DNA of 64,000 nucleotides from an uncultured Pelagibacteraceae bacterium (GTDB lineage Bacteria > Pseudomonadota > Alphaproteobacteria > Pelagibacterales > Pelagibacteraceae), in the NCBI GenBank assembly GCA_902536205.1, contig CACAWM010000001.1:9114-73113 (forward strand), given 5' to 3'. The position numbers and the translations under genes are program-made. Shown one piece after another: positions 55,067 to 63,927 of this stretch. Below the pieces are notes generated by a model. It searched no databases and was not told the DNA's origin. It saw nothing but the letters and a program-made list of their open reading frames with translations. Positions within the stretch are counted from its first letter, which is position 1, and each line of letters starts with the position of its first letter.

Positions 55067-57401
55067 ATGATGCTCTTAAGGATTTATTCCTAGAGTTTAT
55101 GAAACCAAATACAAAAAGAAGAATTAAAGCAAAAGGGTAAACAATAGCTTTATTCGGTCTTTCTGGATTTTCAATTTTAAAATTACTTATAATATCACCC
55201 ATTTGAATACCAGATTTTTTTGCCTCACCTTTCCAATTTAATTTATCAACAGTAAGTTGGTTGTTCTGATCTACTAATGTCACTCCGTATTCCTCAAGAT
55301 TATAATCATTTTCAAACTTCCCCTTATCAATAACAAATAATTTATATCTTTCACCGTATTCTGTAACTCGAGTTACTTTTATGTGAACCTCTTTTGAAGG
55401 ATCAAAAGATAAATTTTGAATACTTTCTGCTGAAAGTTTTTGTTCATTAAATTTTGGATAGAATTTACCTAGTACATAGTCTGGAGCTAAAAAAGATAAA
55501 GATATGATTAAAAAAGCTATAGTTTCGTACCACCTTAATTTATTTATGAACCATTGCTGTGTGGCTGCAGTGAAAACTAAAATACCAATTAGAGAAGTTG
55601 CAATTACTAGTAGAGCTTGCCAGATGCTATCTACGCCGATTAATAAAAGCTCATGATTAAATAAAAAAACTATAGGTAAGATTCCGGTTCTTAAACTGTA
55701 CCAAATAGCTTGGAGCCCTGTTCTTAAAGGATCGCCACCAGAAATTGCTGCCGCTGCATATGATGCCAAACCAACGGGAGGTGTAACATCAGCCATCAAT
55801 CCAAAGTAAAATACAAATAAGTGAACAGCAATTAATGGAAAAATAAAACCTGAAGCATTTCCAACATCAACTAAAACGGTAGCCATTAGTGAAGCTACTA
55901 CCACATAGTTTGCAGTCGTAGGGAGACCCATTCCAAGTAGTAAACAAAGAATAATAGTTAATAAAATTAATATAATTACATTATCTCTAGCTATTGTCTC
56001 GATGACTATAATTAAATTAGTACTTAATCCTGTAGATCCAACTGCTCCTACTATTATTCCTGCAGTGGCTATCGCAATTCCAACTCCCACCATATTAATC
56101 GCACCTTTTTGAAGGCCAACAATAGTTTGGTTCCACCACTCGATTAAGCCAATTTTATAATCTGAGTTTTTAATTATACGATTAATCAAATTCACTAGGA
56201 TTAAAGAAATCGTTGCATAAAAAATTGAAAAACCTGCTGTGTATCTCATGTAAACAAGTAGAAAAATTAAAACAAAAATTGGTATTAAAAAATGTAGTCC
56301 AGATAAAAAGGTTCTCTTTAGATGAGGAACGTCGGTATCATCCATTCCTTTAAGACCTAATTTAAGAGCCTCTAGATGAGATATATAAAATAATGCAATG
56401 TAAGATATGATAGCTGGTAAAAAAGCGTGTTTAACAACTTCAAAATAAGTAACACCAATAAAACTTGCCATAACGAAAGCTGCGGCACCCATAACTGGAG
56501 GCATGATTTGACCGTTTACAGATGAAGACACTTCAATTGCTCCGGCTTTCTCTTGAGAAAATCCAGTTTTTTTCATTATAGGAATTGTAAAAGTTCCAGT
56601 AGTTACAGTATTTGCAATTGAAGAACCTGATATCATTCCTGTCATTCCTGATCCTAAAATAGCAGCTTTAGCAGGTCCTCCTCGCATCTTACCAACCATG
56701 GCAAATGCTAAATCTAAGAAGTATTTTCCTCCTCCAGCTGTTTCCAATAAAGCTCCAAAAAGAACAAATAAAAATATAAAATCAACAGATACACCTATTG
56801 GTATTCCAAAAATAGCTTCTTGATCGAACCATTGAAATCCAACTAATCTTTTTACAGAAAGACCTCCATGAGAAATAATATCTGGCGCATATTTACCAAA
56901 ATAAGAAAATAAAAGAAAACAGATAGCAATTATTACTAATGGTAATCCGATAGCTCTTCTTGTGGCCTCTAAAAGTATTAAAATACCAATTGCCCCAATA
57001 ATAAGCTCGACGGGAACTTTAAATCCTAATATCTCTTTAACTAAAAGTATCCCGCCCCTATTAACAAGATCATCGTAAAAAAAATAAATATAAAGACAAC
57101 AGAATGCAGCAACAATACTTATAAGAATATCAAAAACTGATATTTTCTTTCCTCGTACAACAGGAAAAATCAAAAATGTAAGTGTAAGTGCAAAACCTAG
57201 ATGTATCGCACGAGCAGGTAAACCTTTGAACATTCCGAAGTTAAACCAAAAAGGAAAAGGAGAAGCATACCAGAGTTGGAATAATGTCCAGAGAATAGCT
57301 ATCCCAAAAACTATTTTTAAATGTATGCCAGATAAATTTCGAGTAGGAGAAATATCTTCTTGAATTTTGTCTTTAATCTTACTTTGAATAGATTGATTCA
57401 T
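55065..57401 (-). CDS. TAXI-type TRAP transporter fused 4TM-12TM permease
   Basis: The 778-residue protein combines the small and large TRAP subunits. The large part has the TRAP-M features GSGMTGMISGSSIANTV, SSVNGQIMPPVMGAAAF and GMGLPTTANYVVVASL. A C-terminal cytoplasmic or periplasmic domain (about 640-760) ends in a PDZ-like stretch (GVTLVDQNNQLTVDKL, then GIQMGDIISNF) and one last helix, as in permeases with a DUF3394-type tail. With the TAXI binding protein encoded just upstream it imports an organic acid or a related substrate, driven by an ion gradient. Confidence 0.92.
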   Translation of the reverse strand: MNQSIQSKIKDKIQEDISPTRNLSGIHLKIVFGIAILWTLFQLWYASPFPFWFNFGMFKGLPARAIHLGFALTLTFLIFPVVRGKKISVFDILISIVAAFCCLYIYFFYDDLVNRGGILLVKEILGFKVPVELIIGAIGILILLEATRRAIGLPLVIIAICFLLFSYFGKYAPDIISHGGLSVKRLVGFQWFDQEAIFGIPIGVSVDFIFLFVLFGALLETAGGGKYFLDLAFAMVGKMRGGPAKAAILGSGMTGMISGSSIANTVTTGTFTIPIMKKTGFSQEKAGAIEVSSSVNGQIMPPVMGAAAFVMASFIGVTYFEVVKHAFLPAIISYIALFYISHLEALKLGLKGMDDTDVPHLKRTFLSGLHFLIPIFVLIFLLVYMRYTAGFSIFYATISLILVNLINRIIKNSDYKIGLIEWWNQTIVGLQKGAINMVGVGIAIATAGIIVGAVGSTGLSTNLIIVIETIARDNVIILILLTIILCLLLGMGLPTTANYVVVASLMATVLVDVGNASGFIFPLIAVHLFVFYFGLMADVTPPVGLASYAAAAISGGDPLRTGLQAIWYSLRTGILPIVFLFNHELLLIGVDSIWQALLVIATSLIGILVFTAATQQWFINKLRWYETIAFLIISLSFLAPDYVLGKFYPKFNEQKLSAESIQNLSFDPSKEVHIKVTRVTEYGERYKLFVIDKGKFENDYNLEEYGVTLVDQNNQLTVDKLNWKGEAKKSGIQMGDIISNFKIENPERPNKAIVYPFALILLFVFGFINSRNKSLRAS

Positions 57402-57423
57402 TTCACTTAAGATACATTATTCT

Positions 57424-57458
57424 AAAAAAAAAGGCCCAAAAAATATTGGGCCTTTTTT
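57424..57458 (-). terminator. Hairpin between TAXI binding protein and permease
   Basis: A 13-bp stem (57427-57439 with 57446-57458) has a GGCCC core and a 6-base loop. On the minus strand nine T residues follow. It lies directly after the binding-protein stop and before the permease start, so it would release most transcripts after the first gene while some read through. A T-run of six also exists on the plus strand. Confidence 0.75.
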
Positions 57459-57478
57459 AATTAAACTAAAAAGTTGAA

Positions 57479-58483
57479 TTACATTAATCCAGCTTCTTTG
57501 TAGTACTTAATTGCACCTGGATGTAATGGAGCCGATAAACCATCAGCTATCATATTTTTCTTTTCCAGAGGTCCAAAAGCTGGATGTTGAGCTCTGAAAT
57601 CATCAAAGTTTTCCATCACCGCTTTTGTTACTAAGTATACAAGTTCTTCAGAAACATCCGCGCTTGTAACAACTGTAGCTTTTACACCAAACGTTGTAGC
57701 GTCTTTTTTCTGATTAGAATAAGTTCCTTTTGGAATTACAGCTTTTGCATAATAGTCAGCTCCATCAATTAAGCCTTGAACTGGCGCACCAGTTAAGTTG
57801 ATTGGGCTAGCTTTTGCTTTACAAGTTGCTGCTTGCTCCATAGCTCCATTAGGAAATCCAACAGAATATCCGAATGCATCTATTTTACCGTCGCAAAGAG
57901 CTTTTACTTGCTCAGAAGAAGTAAGTTCAGTAGTTGCTTTGAACATACTCATGTCTGCTCCCATTGCTTTCATTAGTTCTTCCATAGTTCCTCTTTGACC
58001 AGAACCAGGGTTACCAATGTTTACTGTTTTTCCTTTTAGGCCTTTGAAATTTTTAATTCCAGATTTTTTACTTGCCCAAATTTGGAAAGGTTCATTGTGA
58101 ACAGAAAATACAGCTCTTAAATTACTAAACTGTTTTCCTTCCCATTTGCTTGAACCATTGTAAGCATGATACTGCCAGTCTGACTGAGCAACACCAAATT
58201 GAAACTCACCATCTTTGATTTGTCCAATATTGTAGTTAGAACCACCTGTTGAAGGTGCAGTACATCTATAAGCTTTAGCTGTACCTTTTTTTCTACCATG
58301 ATCAGCACTTATTGCTGACTTGTGTAACATTTTACAAATAGCGTTACCTGTTTGGAAATATACTCCTGTAGGTCCGCCTGTTCCGATTGTAAAGAACTCT
58401 GCTGATTTTGCGATCGAAGTAATAGGGCTTGAAAAAGCAAACATTACTAGTACCGCTGAAATCAATGACGTCATTTTTTTCAT
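57479..58483 (-). CDS. TAXI-family TRAP transporter solute-binding protein
   Basis: The 334-residue periplasmic protein begins with a signal peptide (MKKMTSLISAVLVMFAFSS, cleaved near SIAKSA). GTGGPTGVYFQTGNAICKML opens the mature protein and NIGNPGSGQRGTMEELM carries the ligand-loop features of the TAXI group. I chose ATG at 58483 over an upstream in-frame ATG at 58507 because AGAGGAG lies at ideal distance before it. A strong terminator follows, so this gene can be expressed above the permease. The ligand (glutamate-like or another acid) is not determined. Confidence 0.93.
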   Translation of the reverse strand: MKKMTSLISAVLVMFAFSSPITSIAKSAEFFTIGTGGPTGVYFQTGNAICKMLHKSAISADHGRKKGTAKAYRCTAPSTGGSNYNIGQIKDGEFQFGVAQSDWQYHAYNGSSKWEGKQFSNLRAVFSVHNEPFQIWASKKSGIKNFKGLKGKTVNIGNPGSGQRGTMEELMKAMGADMSMFKATTELTSSEQVKALCDGKIDAFGYSVGFPNGAMEQAATCKAKASPINLTGAPVQGLIDGADYYAKAVIPKGTYSNQKKDATTFGVKATVVTSADVSEELVYLVTKAVMENFDDFRAQHPAFGPLEKKNMIADGLSAPLHPGAIKYYKEAGLM

Positions 58484-58546
58484 GTGTACTCCTCTTGTTA
58501 TAATCATTAATTTAACTATGTTATTGAATATAGGTCAAAGAGAATC

Positions 58547-59785
58547 TTATAAATTTTTAGCCCAATTTGATAATTTATTTATGCCTTCAACTACATTTGG
58601 GGCATACTTTTTAATCATCTCATCATCTATCATTTTACAGTTTGTAACGTTTCTAAAAAATTCTATGCCATCAAAATCTGTGTAGCTTAATCTAGTTAAC
58701 ATTTTTTTTGGTTTGAAACCAAAGTCAGAACCTGGCAACATTGCTACTCCTGTCTCATTTAAAATAACTTCACATAATTCTGAAGAAGTTTTGTATTTTT
58801 TATTTTTAAATTCTGGCATTAAGTAAAAGGCTCCTTGAGGGGGAGCTAATAATATTTTATTTGATTTAAGATTATTATAAACATAATTTCCAACAGATTT
58901 TAATATCGCTCTAACTTTAAGTTTATATAGATCATGTTCATGAGCATAAGCTTCTACAGATGCATATTGTGTAGGAGTGTTAACTGTTGAATAAGACTCA
59001 CTAGCAAGTGACTTCAAGCTTTTCAAAAATTCTGCTAATTTTTTTGGAACTGCTAGGAAACCTAACCTCCAACCACCAGCTCCACACCATTTACTAAGTC
59101 CTCCAGTTATAAAGGTCAATTCAGGATAAAATTTTGAAATTGAATTGTATTCATTTGAAAAAGTAAGGTCAGTGTAAATCTCATCAGATAATATCATAAT
59201 TTTATATTTTTTTGCTACTTTGGCTAATTCTTCTAAATTTTTGCAAATAGCGCCTGATGGATTATTTGGAGAATTAAGAATTAAAATTAAATTTTTACTC
59301 TTTCCGATAGCTTTAATTTTTTTTTCAAGTTCTTTACCAGTTGGGAACCAATTATTTTCTCTTGTAGTTTCTAGCCAATGAACTTTATTTGAACCAATTT
59401 CTGCTTGGGGTTCATAAGAAACCCAACCAGGTGCTGGAATTATAATTTCTCCGTTAAAAGCGATATGAATTAATAACATTGCTTCTTTTGAACCTGGTGT
59501 AATTAAAATATTTTCTTTTGGATAATCATTTCCTGTTCTTTTGTATAAGTAATTTGAAATATTGTCTCTTAATTCAGGTAATCCTTGGATTGGTAAGTAT
59601 TCTTTTCTATGAGCATTATTTTTTAACGCTTCTACAATTTTTTCTGGAACCGGAAATGGTGATTGTCCAAATCCAAATTGATATACTTTTTTTCCCTCAG
59701 AAATAAGTTGTTTAGACTTTTCGTTTATTACAAGTGTAGAAGACTCTTTTAATTTAAGAATTTTCTTTTTAATTTTAGAAGGCAT
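58547..59785 (-). CDS. Class I/II pyridoxal-phosphate aminotransferase
   Basis: The fold-type I aminotransferase is 412 residues long. The PLP-binding lysine lies in GGLSKWCGAGGWRLGF; the phosphate-binding and aspartate regions are NSPNNPSGAI and LSDEIYTDL, and the N-terminal FGFGQSPFPVPEKI fits. WCGAGGWRLGF with the conserved arginine indicates a carboxylate substrate. Whether it is an aspartate, aromatic or branched-chain enzyme cannot be decided. It lies 63 bases upstream of the TAXI binding protein on the same strand and is divergent from the helicase (156 bases between them). Confidence 0.87.
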   Translation of the reverse strand: MPSKIKKKILKLKESSTLVINEKSKQLISEGKKVYQFGFGQSPFPVPEKIVEALKNNAHRKEYLPIQGLPELRDNISNYLYKRTGNDYPKENILITPGSKEAMLLIHIAFNGEIIIPAPGWVSYEPQAEIGSNKVHWLETTRENNWFPTGKELEKKIKAIGKSKNLILILNSPNNPSGAICKNLEELAKVAKKYKIMILSDEIYTDLTFSNEYNSISKFYPELTFITGGLSKWCGAGGWRLGFLAVPKKLAEFLKSLKSLASESYSTVNTPTQYASVEAYAHEHDLYKLKVRAILKSVGNYVYNNLKSNKILLAPPQGAFYLMPEFKNKKYKTSSELCEVILNETGVAMLPGSDFGFKPKKMLTRLSYTDFDGIEFFRNVTNCKMIDDEMIKKYAPNVVEGINKLSNWAKNL

Positions 59786-59853
59786 TTTATCTTTAAATTA
59801 CCTATACGGGGACTGCCTATTAGAAGTCAAATTAATTATAAAAATTGGAACAT

Positions 59854-59882
59854 TTGACAAAACGATTCGGTCATGTTTTAAT
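59854..59882 (+). promoter_or_regulatory. Candidate promoter of the helicase-TerB-fdxA-carD operon
   Basis: TTGACA (59854-59859, a perfect -35) and TTTAAT (59877-59882) are 17 bases apart and about 60-90 bases upstream of the helicase ATG. This is a good sigma-70-like promoter in the 156-base divergent gap. Confidence 0.55.
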
Positions 59883-59941
59883 CCCATTTTGTTCTCAAGT
59901 TTGATCTACATATAGTATAAAAAAAATTATCTAACACAATT

Positions 59942-62407
59942 ATGAATGCTAGCTCTAAGAAAATAATTGCTCTTCTCGGTCCTACAAACACTGGGAAAAC
60001 TCATGTAGCGATAGAAAAAATGCTTGAGTTTGACTCTGGTATTTTTGGTTTACCGCTTAGGCTATTAGCTCGTGAAGTTTATGATAAATGCGTAGATAAA
60101 GTGGGTTCTGAAAAAGTTGCTTTAATTACAGGTGAGGAAAAAATAATACCTAGCGGAGCAAATTATTTTATTTGTACCGTTGAGTCGATGCCAAAAAATA
60201 AACAAGTCGATTTTATTGCTATTGATGAAATACAAATGTGTGCGGATAGAGAAAGAGGGCATATTTTCACTGAGAGAATGCTTGAGTCACGTGGCTCAAA
60301 ATTAACTATGTTTCTAGGGTCTCAGGTCATGGCCAAAATCATTAATGACTTGGTTGATAATGTAGAATTTGAAAAAAAAGAAAGATACTCGAAATTAAGT
60401 TATTCTGGCATTAAAAAAATATCTAGACTTGATAGGAAAGTTGCAATCATAGCTTTCTCTATCGAAGAAGTTTATGCAATCGCAGAGCTTGTCAGACGGC
60501 AAAAAGGTGGTGCCGCGGTTATAATGGGCTCTTTAAGTCCTAAAACTAGAAATTCTCAAGTTGGATTATATCAATCAGGAGACGTTGATTATCTCATAGC
60601 TACAGATGCAATTGGCATGGGCTTAAATATGGACATTAATGAGATTTTTTTTTCTAACTTAAAAAAATTTGATGGAAAGAAAACAAGAAGGCTAAATTTA
60701 ATTGAAATGTCTCAAATAGCTGGCCGTGCAGGAAGATATAAAAACGACGGTGGATTTGGTACAACAGGTGATTGTGAAACCCTTAATTCAGATGAAATTG
60801 AAAAAATTGAAAACCACCAATTACCAGATACAAAAACAATTTATTGGAGAAATTCTCAACTAAATTTTAAAAATCCAGAAACACTTATTTCTTCTCTTGA
60901 ACTAAAACCTTATAAAAAAAATCTTTTAAGAACTAATGATTCTCTCGATGAAAGTGTTTTGAGGTTCTTTTTAAAGAAAGGTGCGAATAATATTATTTAT
61001 CATAAAAATTTAGAACTTTTATGGGAATGCTGCCAAATACCAGACTTTGAAAAAAAAGCTTACGGGCAACATATTAACATTATCGATAAAGTTTTCCAAT
61101 TTTTATCAACTAGAAAGAATAAGATACCAAGCAAGTTTATGAAAGAACAATTAAAGGGCCTAGAAAAAGATCATGGTAATGTAGATTTATTATCTCATCG
61201 ATTGTCTAATGTTAGAACATGGTCATATGTTGCAAACAAAAAAAATTGGGTAGAGAACTCTGATTACTGGGTTCAATTAACTAAAAGTATAGAGGATAAA
61301 CTATCAGACAAGTTGCATGATGAATTAACTAAAAGTTTTATTGATAAAAAAATAAGTATTTTATCAAGAAGTTTAAAACAAGATTTAGTTTTAAATACAG
61401 AAATTAATAATGAAAATAAAATTCACATAGATGGACAATTAATAGGAGAATTAAAAGGACTAAAATTTTTGATAGAAATTACTCCAAAAACACTGGATAC
61501 TGATATTAAATCAATTAAGAAGGCTGCTAGGAAGGGAGTAGAAAGAGAACTAATAAAAAGAGTTGATGAAATTCTTGATAAAGCTCAAATTGAGATAAAT
61601 AAAGAAGGTAAAATAATTTGGAAAAATAACCCAATTGCTCGTTTAAAAAAAGGTAATGATTACTTAAATCCTGATATAGATATTATCGCTGATGACTCTT
61701 TAAACGAAATTTCGAAATCAAAGTTAAGTCAATTTTTAAATAATTGGCTTGGTAATTATATAAATGAGGTTTTGGGTGACCTTATTAAATTAACAAAGCA
61801 TCAAATAAGTAATCAATACTTAAGGGGTTTAGCATTCCAACTTTATGAAAATAATGGAGTAGTAAAAAGAAATGACGTGGAAAAAATTGTTAAATCTATT
61901 CCAACAGATGAAAGGAAAAAATTGTGGGGCATGGGAATAAAAATAGGTAGATATCACATTTATTTACCTAAAATGCTAAAACCTAAGGCGGTGGAATTTA
62001 GAATTAGTTTATGGAAAATATTTAATAATCTTTCAGAAAATAATAAAATTCCAAAGTCGGGTTTGAATTTTTTAATTGGGGAAAATTTTAATAAAAAATT
62101 TCTCTTATTATGCGGATTTGAAAAATTTAAAGAATTTTACATAAGAATTGATATTTTAGAAAAATTATTCTTAAAAATAATAGAAAATTCAAAAGAAAAA
62201 AAATTTAAAGTAAATTCAGATATGATGAACCTTTTAGGTTGCTCAAAAGAAAATTTTTACAAATTAATGACTTATATGAACTACAAAAAAGATAAAACCG
62301 TTGATACCTACGTTTTTAAAGGTGAAAAGAAGAAAAAAGAGAAAATATTACGATTTGACAAAAAAGAAAATCCATTTAATAAGCTTCTTTCTTTAAATAT
62401 TAAATAA
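59942..62407 (+). CDS. SUV3-like DExH RNA helicase
   Basis: The N-terminal part (1-300) is a helicase core: Walker A GPTNTGKT (13-20), FGLPLRLLAREVYDK, ITGEEKI, the DExH-like motif AIDEIQMC, GSQVMAK, and motif VI QIAGRAGRY. This set is specific to the SUV3 family of mitochondrial RNA helicases and their alphaproteobacterial relatives. The 500-residue C-terminal region is alpha-helical and less conserved. At 821 residues it is shorter than many relatives. It is the first of four tightly packed genes (TerB-like follows with no gap). Confidence 0.92.
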   Translation: MNASSKKIIALLGPTNTGKTHVAIEKMLEFDSGIFGLPLRLLAREVYDKCVDKVGSEKVALITGEEKIIPSGANYFICTVESMPKNKQVDFIAIDEIQMCADRERGHIFTERMLESRGSKLTMFLGSQVMAKIINDLVDNVEFEKKERYSKLSYSGIKKISRLDRKVAIIAFSIEEVYAIAELVRRQKGGAAVIMGSLSPKTRNSQVGLYQSGDVDYLIATDAIGMGLNMDINEIFFSNLKKFDGKKTRRLNLIEMSQIAGRAGRYKNDGGFGTTGDCETLNSDEIEKIENHQLPDTKTIYWRNSQLNFKNPETLISSLELKPYKKNLLRTNDSLDESVLRFFLKKGANNIIYHKNLELLWECCQIPDFEKKAYGQHINIIDKVFQFLSTRKNKIPSKFMKEQLKGLEKDHGNVDLLSHRLSNVRTWSYVANKKNWVENSDYWVQLTKSIEDKLSDKLHDELTKSFIDKKISILSRSLKQDLVLNTEINNENKIHIDGQLIGELKGLKFLIEITPKTLDTDIKSIKKAARKGVERELIKRVDEILDKAQIEINKEGKIIWKNNPIARLKKGNDYLNPDIDIIADDSLNEISKSKLSQFLNNWLGNYINEVLGDLIKLTKHQISNQYLRGLAFQLYENNGVVKRNDVEKIVKSIPTDERKKLWGMGIKIGRYHIYLPKMLKPKAVEFRISLWKIFNNLSENNKIPKSGLNFLIGENFNKKFLLLCGFEKFKEFYIRIDILEKLFLKIIENSKEKKFKVNSDMMNLLGCSKENFYKLMTYMNYKKDKTVDTYVFKGEKKKKEKILRFDKKENPFNKLLSLNIK

Positions 62408-62797
62408 ATGAATAAATTAAAAAAAGAAAGTGTGATTGGAATGGCCGCATTACTTGTACACGCGGCTAATATTGATGAGATTTATTCTAATCATGAAAAA
62501 GAATTAATTAAAGAATTTATCAAATCATACCTTGAAAATGAGGATACAAATAAAATTCTAATTGAAGCAGAGAAAATTGAGAGTAACTCAAATCAACTTT
62601 TAAATTATACTAACATTATTAAAGAAAACTCGATAGAGATTAAAAAAGATATCATAGAGCATCTATGGAAAATAATTATTTCAGACAATACTGTAGATCA
62701 GTATGAGTCAAATCTCATGAGAAGAATTTGCGGTCTTATATACTTCCCTGATAAAGAATGTGCTGAAATTAAAATGATTTTATTAAATAGAAAATGA
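62408..62797 (+). CDS. TerB-like (tellurite-resistance-fold) protein
   Basis: The 129-residue all-alpha protein has the TerB-fold pattern: [20 protein letters not shown] with an acidic metal-type site, then EFIKSYL and a second helix pair near [25 protein letters not shown]. The family binds divalent metal, but its function is poorly known and gives no tellurite resistance by itself. It starts immediately after the helicase stop and overlaps fdxA by 4 bases, so it is co-translated with both. Confidence 0.8.
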   Translation: MNKLKKESVIGMAALLVHAANIDEIYSNHEKELIKEFIKSYLENEDTNKILIEAEKIESNSNQLLNYTNIIKENSIEIKKDIIEHLWKIIISDNTVDQYESNLMRRICGLIYFPDKECAEIKMILLNRK

Positions 62798-63135
62798 CTT
62801 ATATTGTAAAAGATGAATGTATAAAATGTAAACTCACTGATTGTGTTGAGGTGTGTCCTGTAGATTGTTTTTATGAAGGTGAGAATATGTTAGTTATAAA
62901 TCCAGATGAATGTATCGATTGTGGTGTATGTGAACCCGAGTGTCCTATAGATGCTATAAAAGCAGATACAGATGAGAGTGTAAAAGATAAACAAAAATGG
63001 TTGTTGCTAAATAAAAAGTTTTCTGCAATATGGCCTAATATCTCAAAAAAGAAAGAGCCAATGGCTGAACATGAAAAATTTAAGGAAATTAAAAATAAAT
63101 ATGATAAATACTTTTCAGAAAAACCTGGAAAATAA
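62794..63135 (+). CDS. fdxA: FdxA-type 7Fe-8S ferredoxin
   Basis: The 113-residue ferredoxin resembles Azotobacter ferredoxin I. Cys9, 17, 21, 25, 40, 43, 46 and 50 ([19 protein letters not shown] and [16 protein letters not shown]) supply ligands for one 3Fe-4S and one 4Fe-4S cluster; Cys12 is the free extra cysteine also seen in FdI. A C-terminal [16 protein letters not shown] matches the family. It carries electrons to an unknown partner. It overlaps the TerB-like gene by 4 bases and carD starts 6 bases later. Confidence 0.95.
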   Translation: MTYIVKDECIKCKLTDCVEVCPVDCFYEGENMLVINPDECIDCGVCEPECPIDAIKADTDESVKDKQKWLLLNKKFSAIWPNISKKKEPMAEHEKFKEIKNKYDKYFSEKPGK

Positions 63136-63141
63136 ATAGTA

Positions 63142-63807
63142 ATGCCAAAAAAGAAGAAAACAAAAAAAATTAAAAAAATAAAAAAAAATAAAATACCTTA
63201 CAAAACTAAATCTACTTTAAAACCAGCGGTAAAAAAAAGCTCGATACCTGGACCTGACGAAAAACCAGAAATAAAAAAAATAAAGAAACAACCTACGGAA
63301 AAAAGAATATATAATTTAAAAGATTTTGTGGTTTATCCTAAACACGGAGTTGGAAAAATTACTGCTATCGAAAAAGCTAAAATTGGAGAAATAGATATTC
63401 AGTTTTATAAAATTTTAGTAGAAAAAGAAAAATTAACTTTGACTGTTCCTATCAATCAACAATCTAAGCTAAGACCAATATCATCTATCAATCAAATAAA
63501 TAAATGTGTCTCAATTTTAAAAACAAAACCTAAAATAAAAAGGACTATGTGGAGTAGAAGAGCTCAAGAGTATGATCAAAAAATTAATTCGGGAAAAATT
63601 TATGAATTAGCAGAGGTAGTAAAAGATCTAAATAAAAATAGCGATATAATCGCAGATCAGTCTTACTCGGAGCGTCAGTTATTTGAAAAAGCTTATGAAA
63701 GGTTAAAATCCGAATTTGAAGCAGTTCTAAAGATAAGCCCTGATGACGTCCAAAAAAAAATGAACAAAGCTTTAGGAAGAACAAATATTACTGAAAGTAC
63801 AGAATAA
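63142..63807 (+). CDS. carD: CarD/CdnL-family transcription regulator
   Basis: The CarD/TRCF-like RNA-polymerase interaction domain (about 55-115) has FVVYPKHGVGKITAIEK and LTLTVPINQQSKLRP, and the C-terminal helical part (MWSRRAQEYDQKINSG, then YSERQLFEKAYERL) is typical of CdnL, which binds the RNAP beta subunit and stabilises open complexes at rRNA and other promoters. The first 50 residues are an unusual lysine-rich tail that may touch DNA. It ends the helicase-TerB-fdxA operon; fdxA-carD adjacency is common in alphaproteobacteria. Confidence 0.93.
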   Translation: MPKKKKTKKIKKIKKNKIPYKTKSTLKPAVKKSSIPGPDEKPEIKKIKKQPTEKRIYNLKDFVVYPKHGVGKITAIEKAKIGEIDIQFYKILVEKEKLTLTVPINQQSKLRPISSINQINKCVSILKTKPKIKRTMWSRRAQEYDQKINSGKIYELAEVVKDLNKNSDIIADQSYSERQLFEKAYERLKSEFEAVLKISPDDVQKKMNKALGRTNITESTE

Positions 63808-63844
63808 AAAAACGCCCTTTTTAAAATAGTTAAAAAGGGCGTTT
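63806..63844 (-). terminator. 15-bp perfect stem terminator between carD and the basic peptide
   Basis: AAACGCCCTTTTTAA (63810-63824) pairs perfectly with 63830-63844 around a 5-base loop. On the minus strand seven T residues follow (complement of 63806-63812), so it ends the minus-strand peptide gene best. On the plus strand only three T residues follow, but it may also serve carD. Confidence 0.85.
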
Positions 63845-63858
63845 AGTAAAAGAGAAAA

Positions 63859-63927
63859 CTATCTTCTTTTTCTTCTTCTCTTTTTAGCTTTTTTCTTTTT
63901 CTTAGCTTTTTTTCTTCTTTTAGCCAT
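63859..63927 (-). CDS. 22-residue highly basic Lys/Arg peptide
   Basis: The tiny gene has an ATG at 63927, a TAG at 63859 and a strong Shine-Dalgarno (GGGAG, 5 bases before the ATG). The product is 22 residues with 11 Lys, 7 Arg and 3 Ala, giving a net charge near +18. Alanines fall at positions 2, 8 and 14, a six-residue repeat (A-K-x4), then KRR. It ends 15 bases before a 15-bp terminator with a T-run pointing in its direction. A role in binding RNA or DNA is plausible from composition, much as small basic ribosomal proteins do, but no family is assigned. Confidence 0.72.
   Translation of the reverse strand: MAKRRKKAKKKKKAKKRRRKRR

Noticed and set aside
58484..58507. ATG at 58507 as start of the TAXI binding protein
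   Set aside because: The AGAGGAG ribosome-binding site lies between it and the ATG at 58483, which also gives a proper signal peptide.
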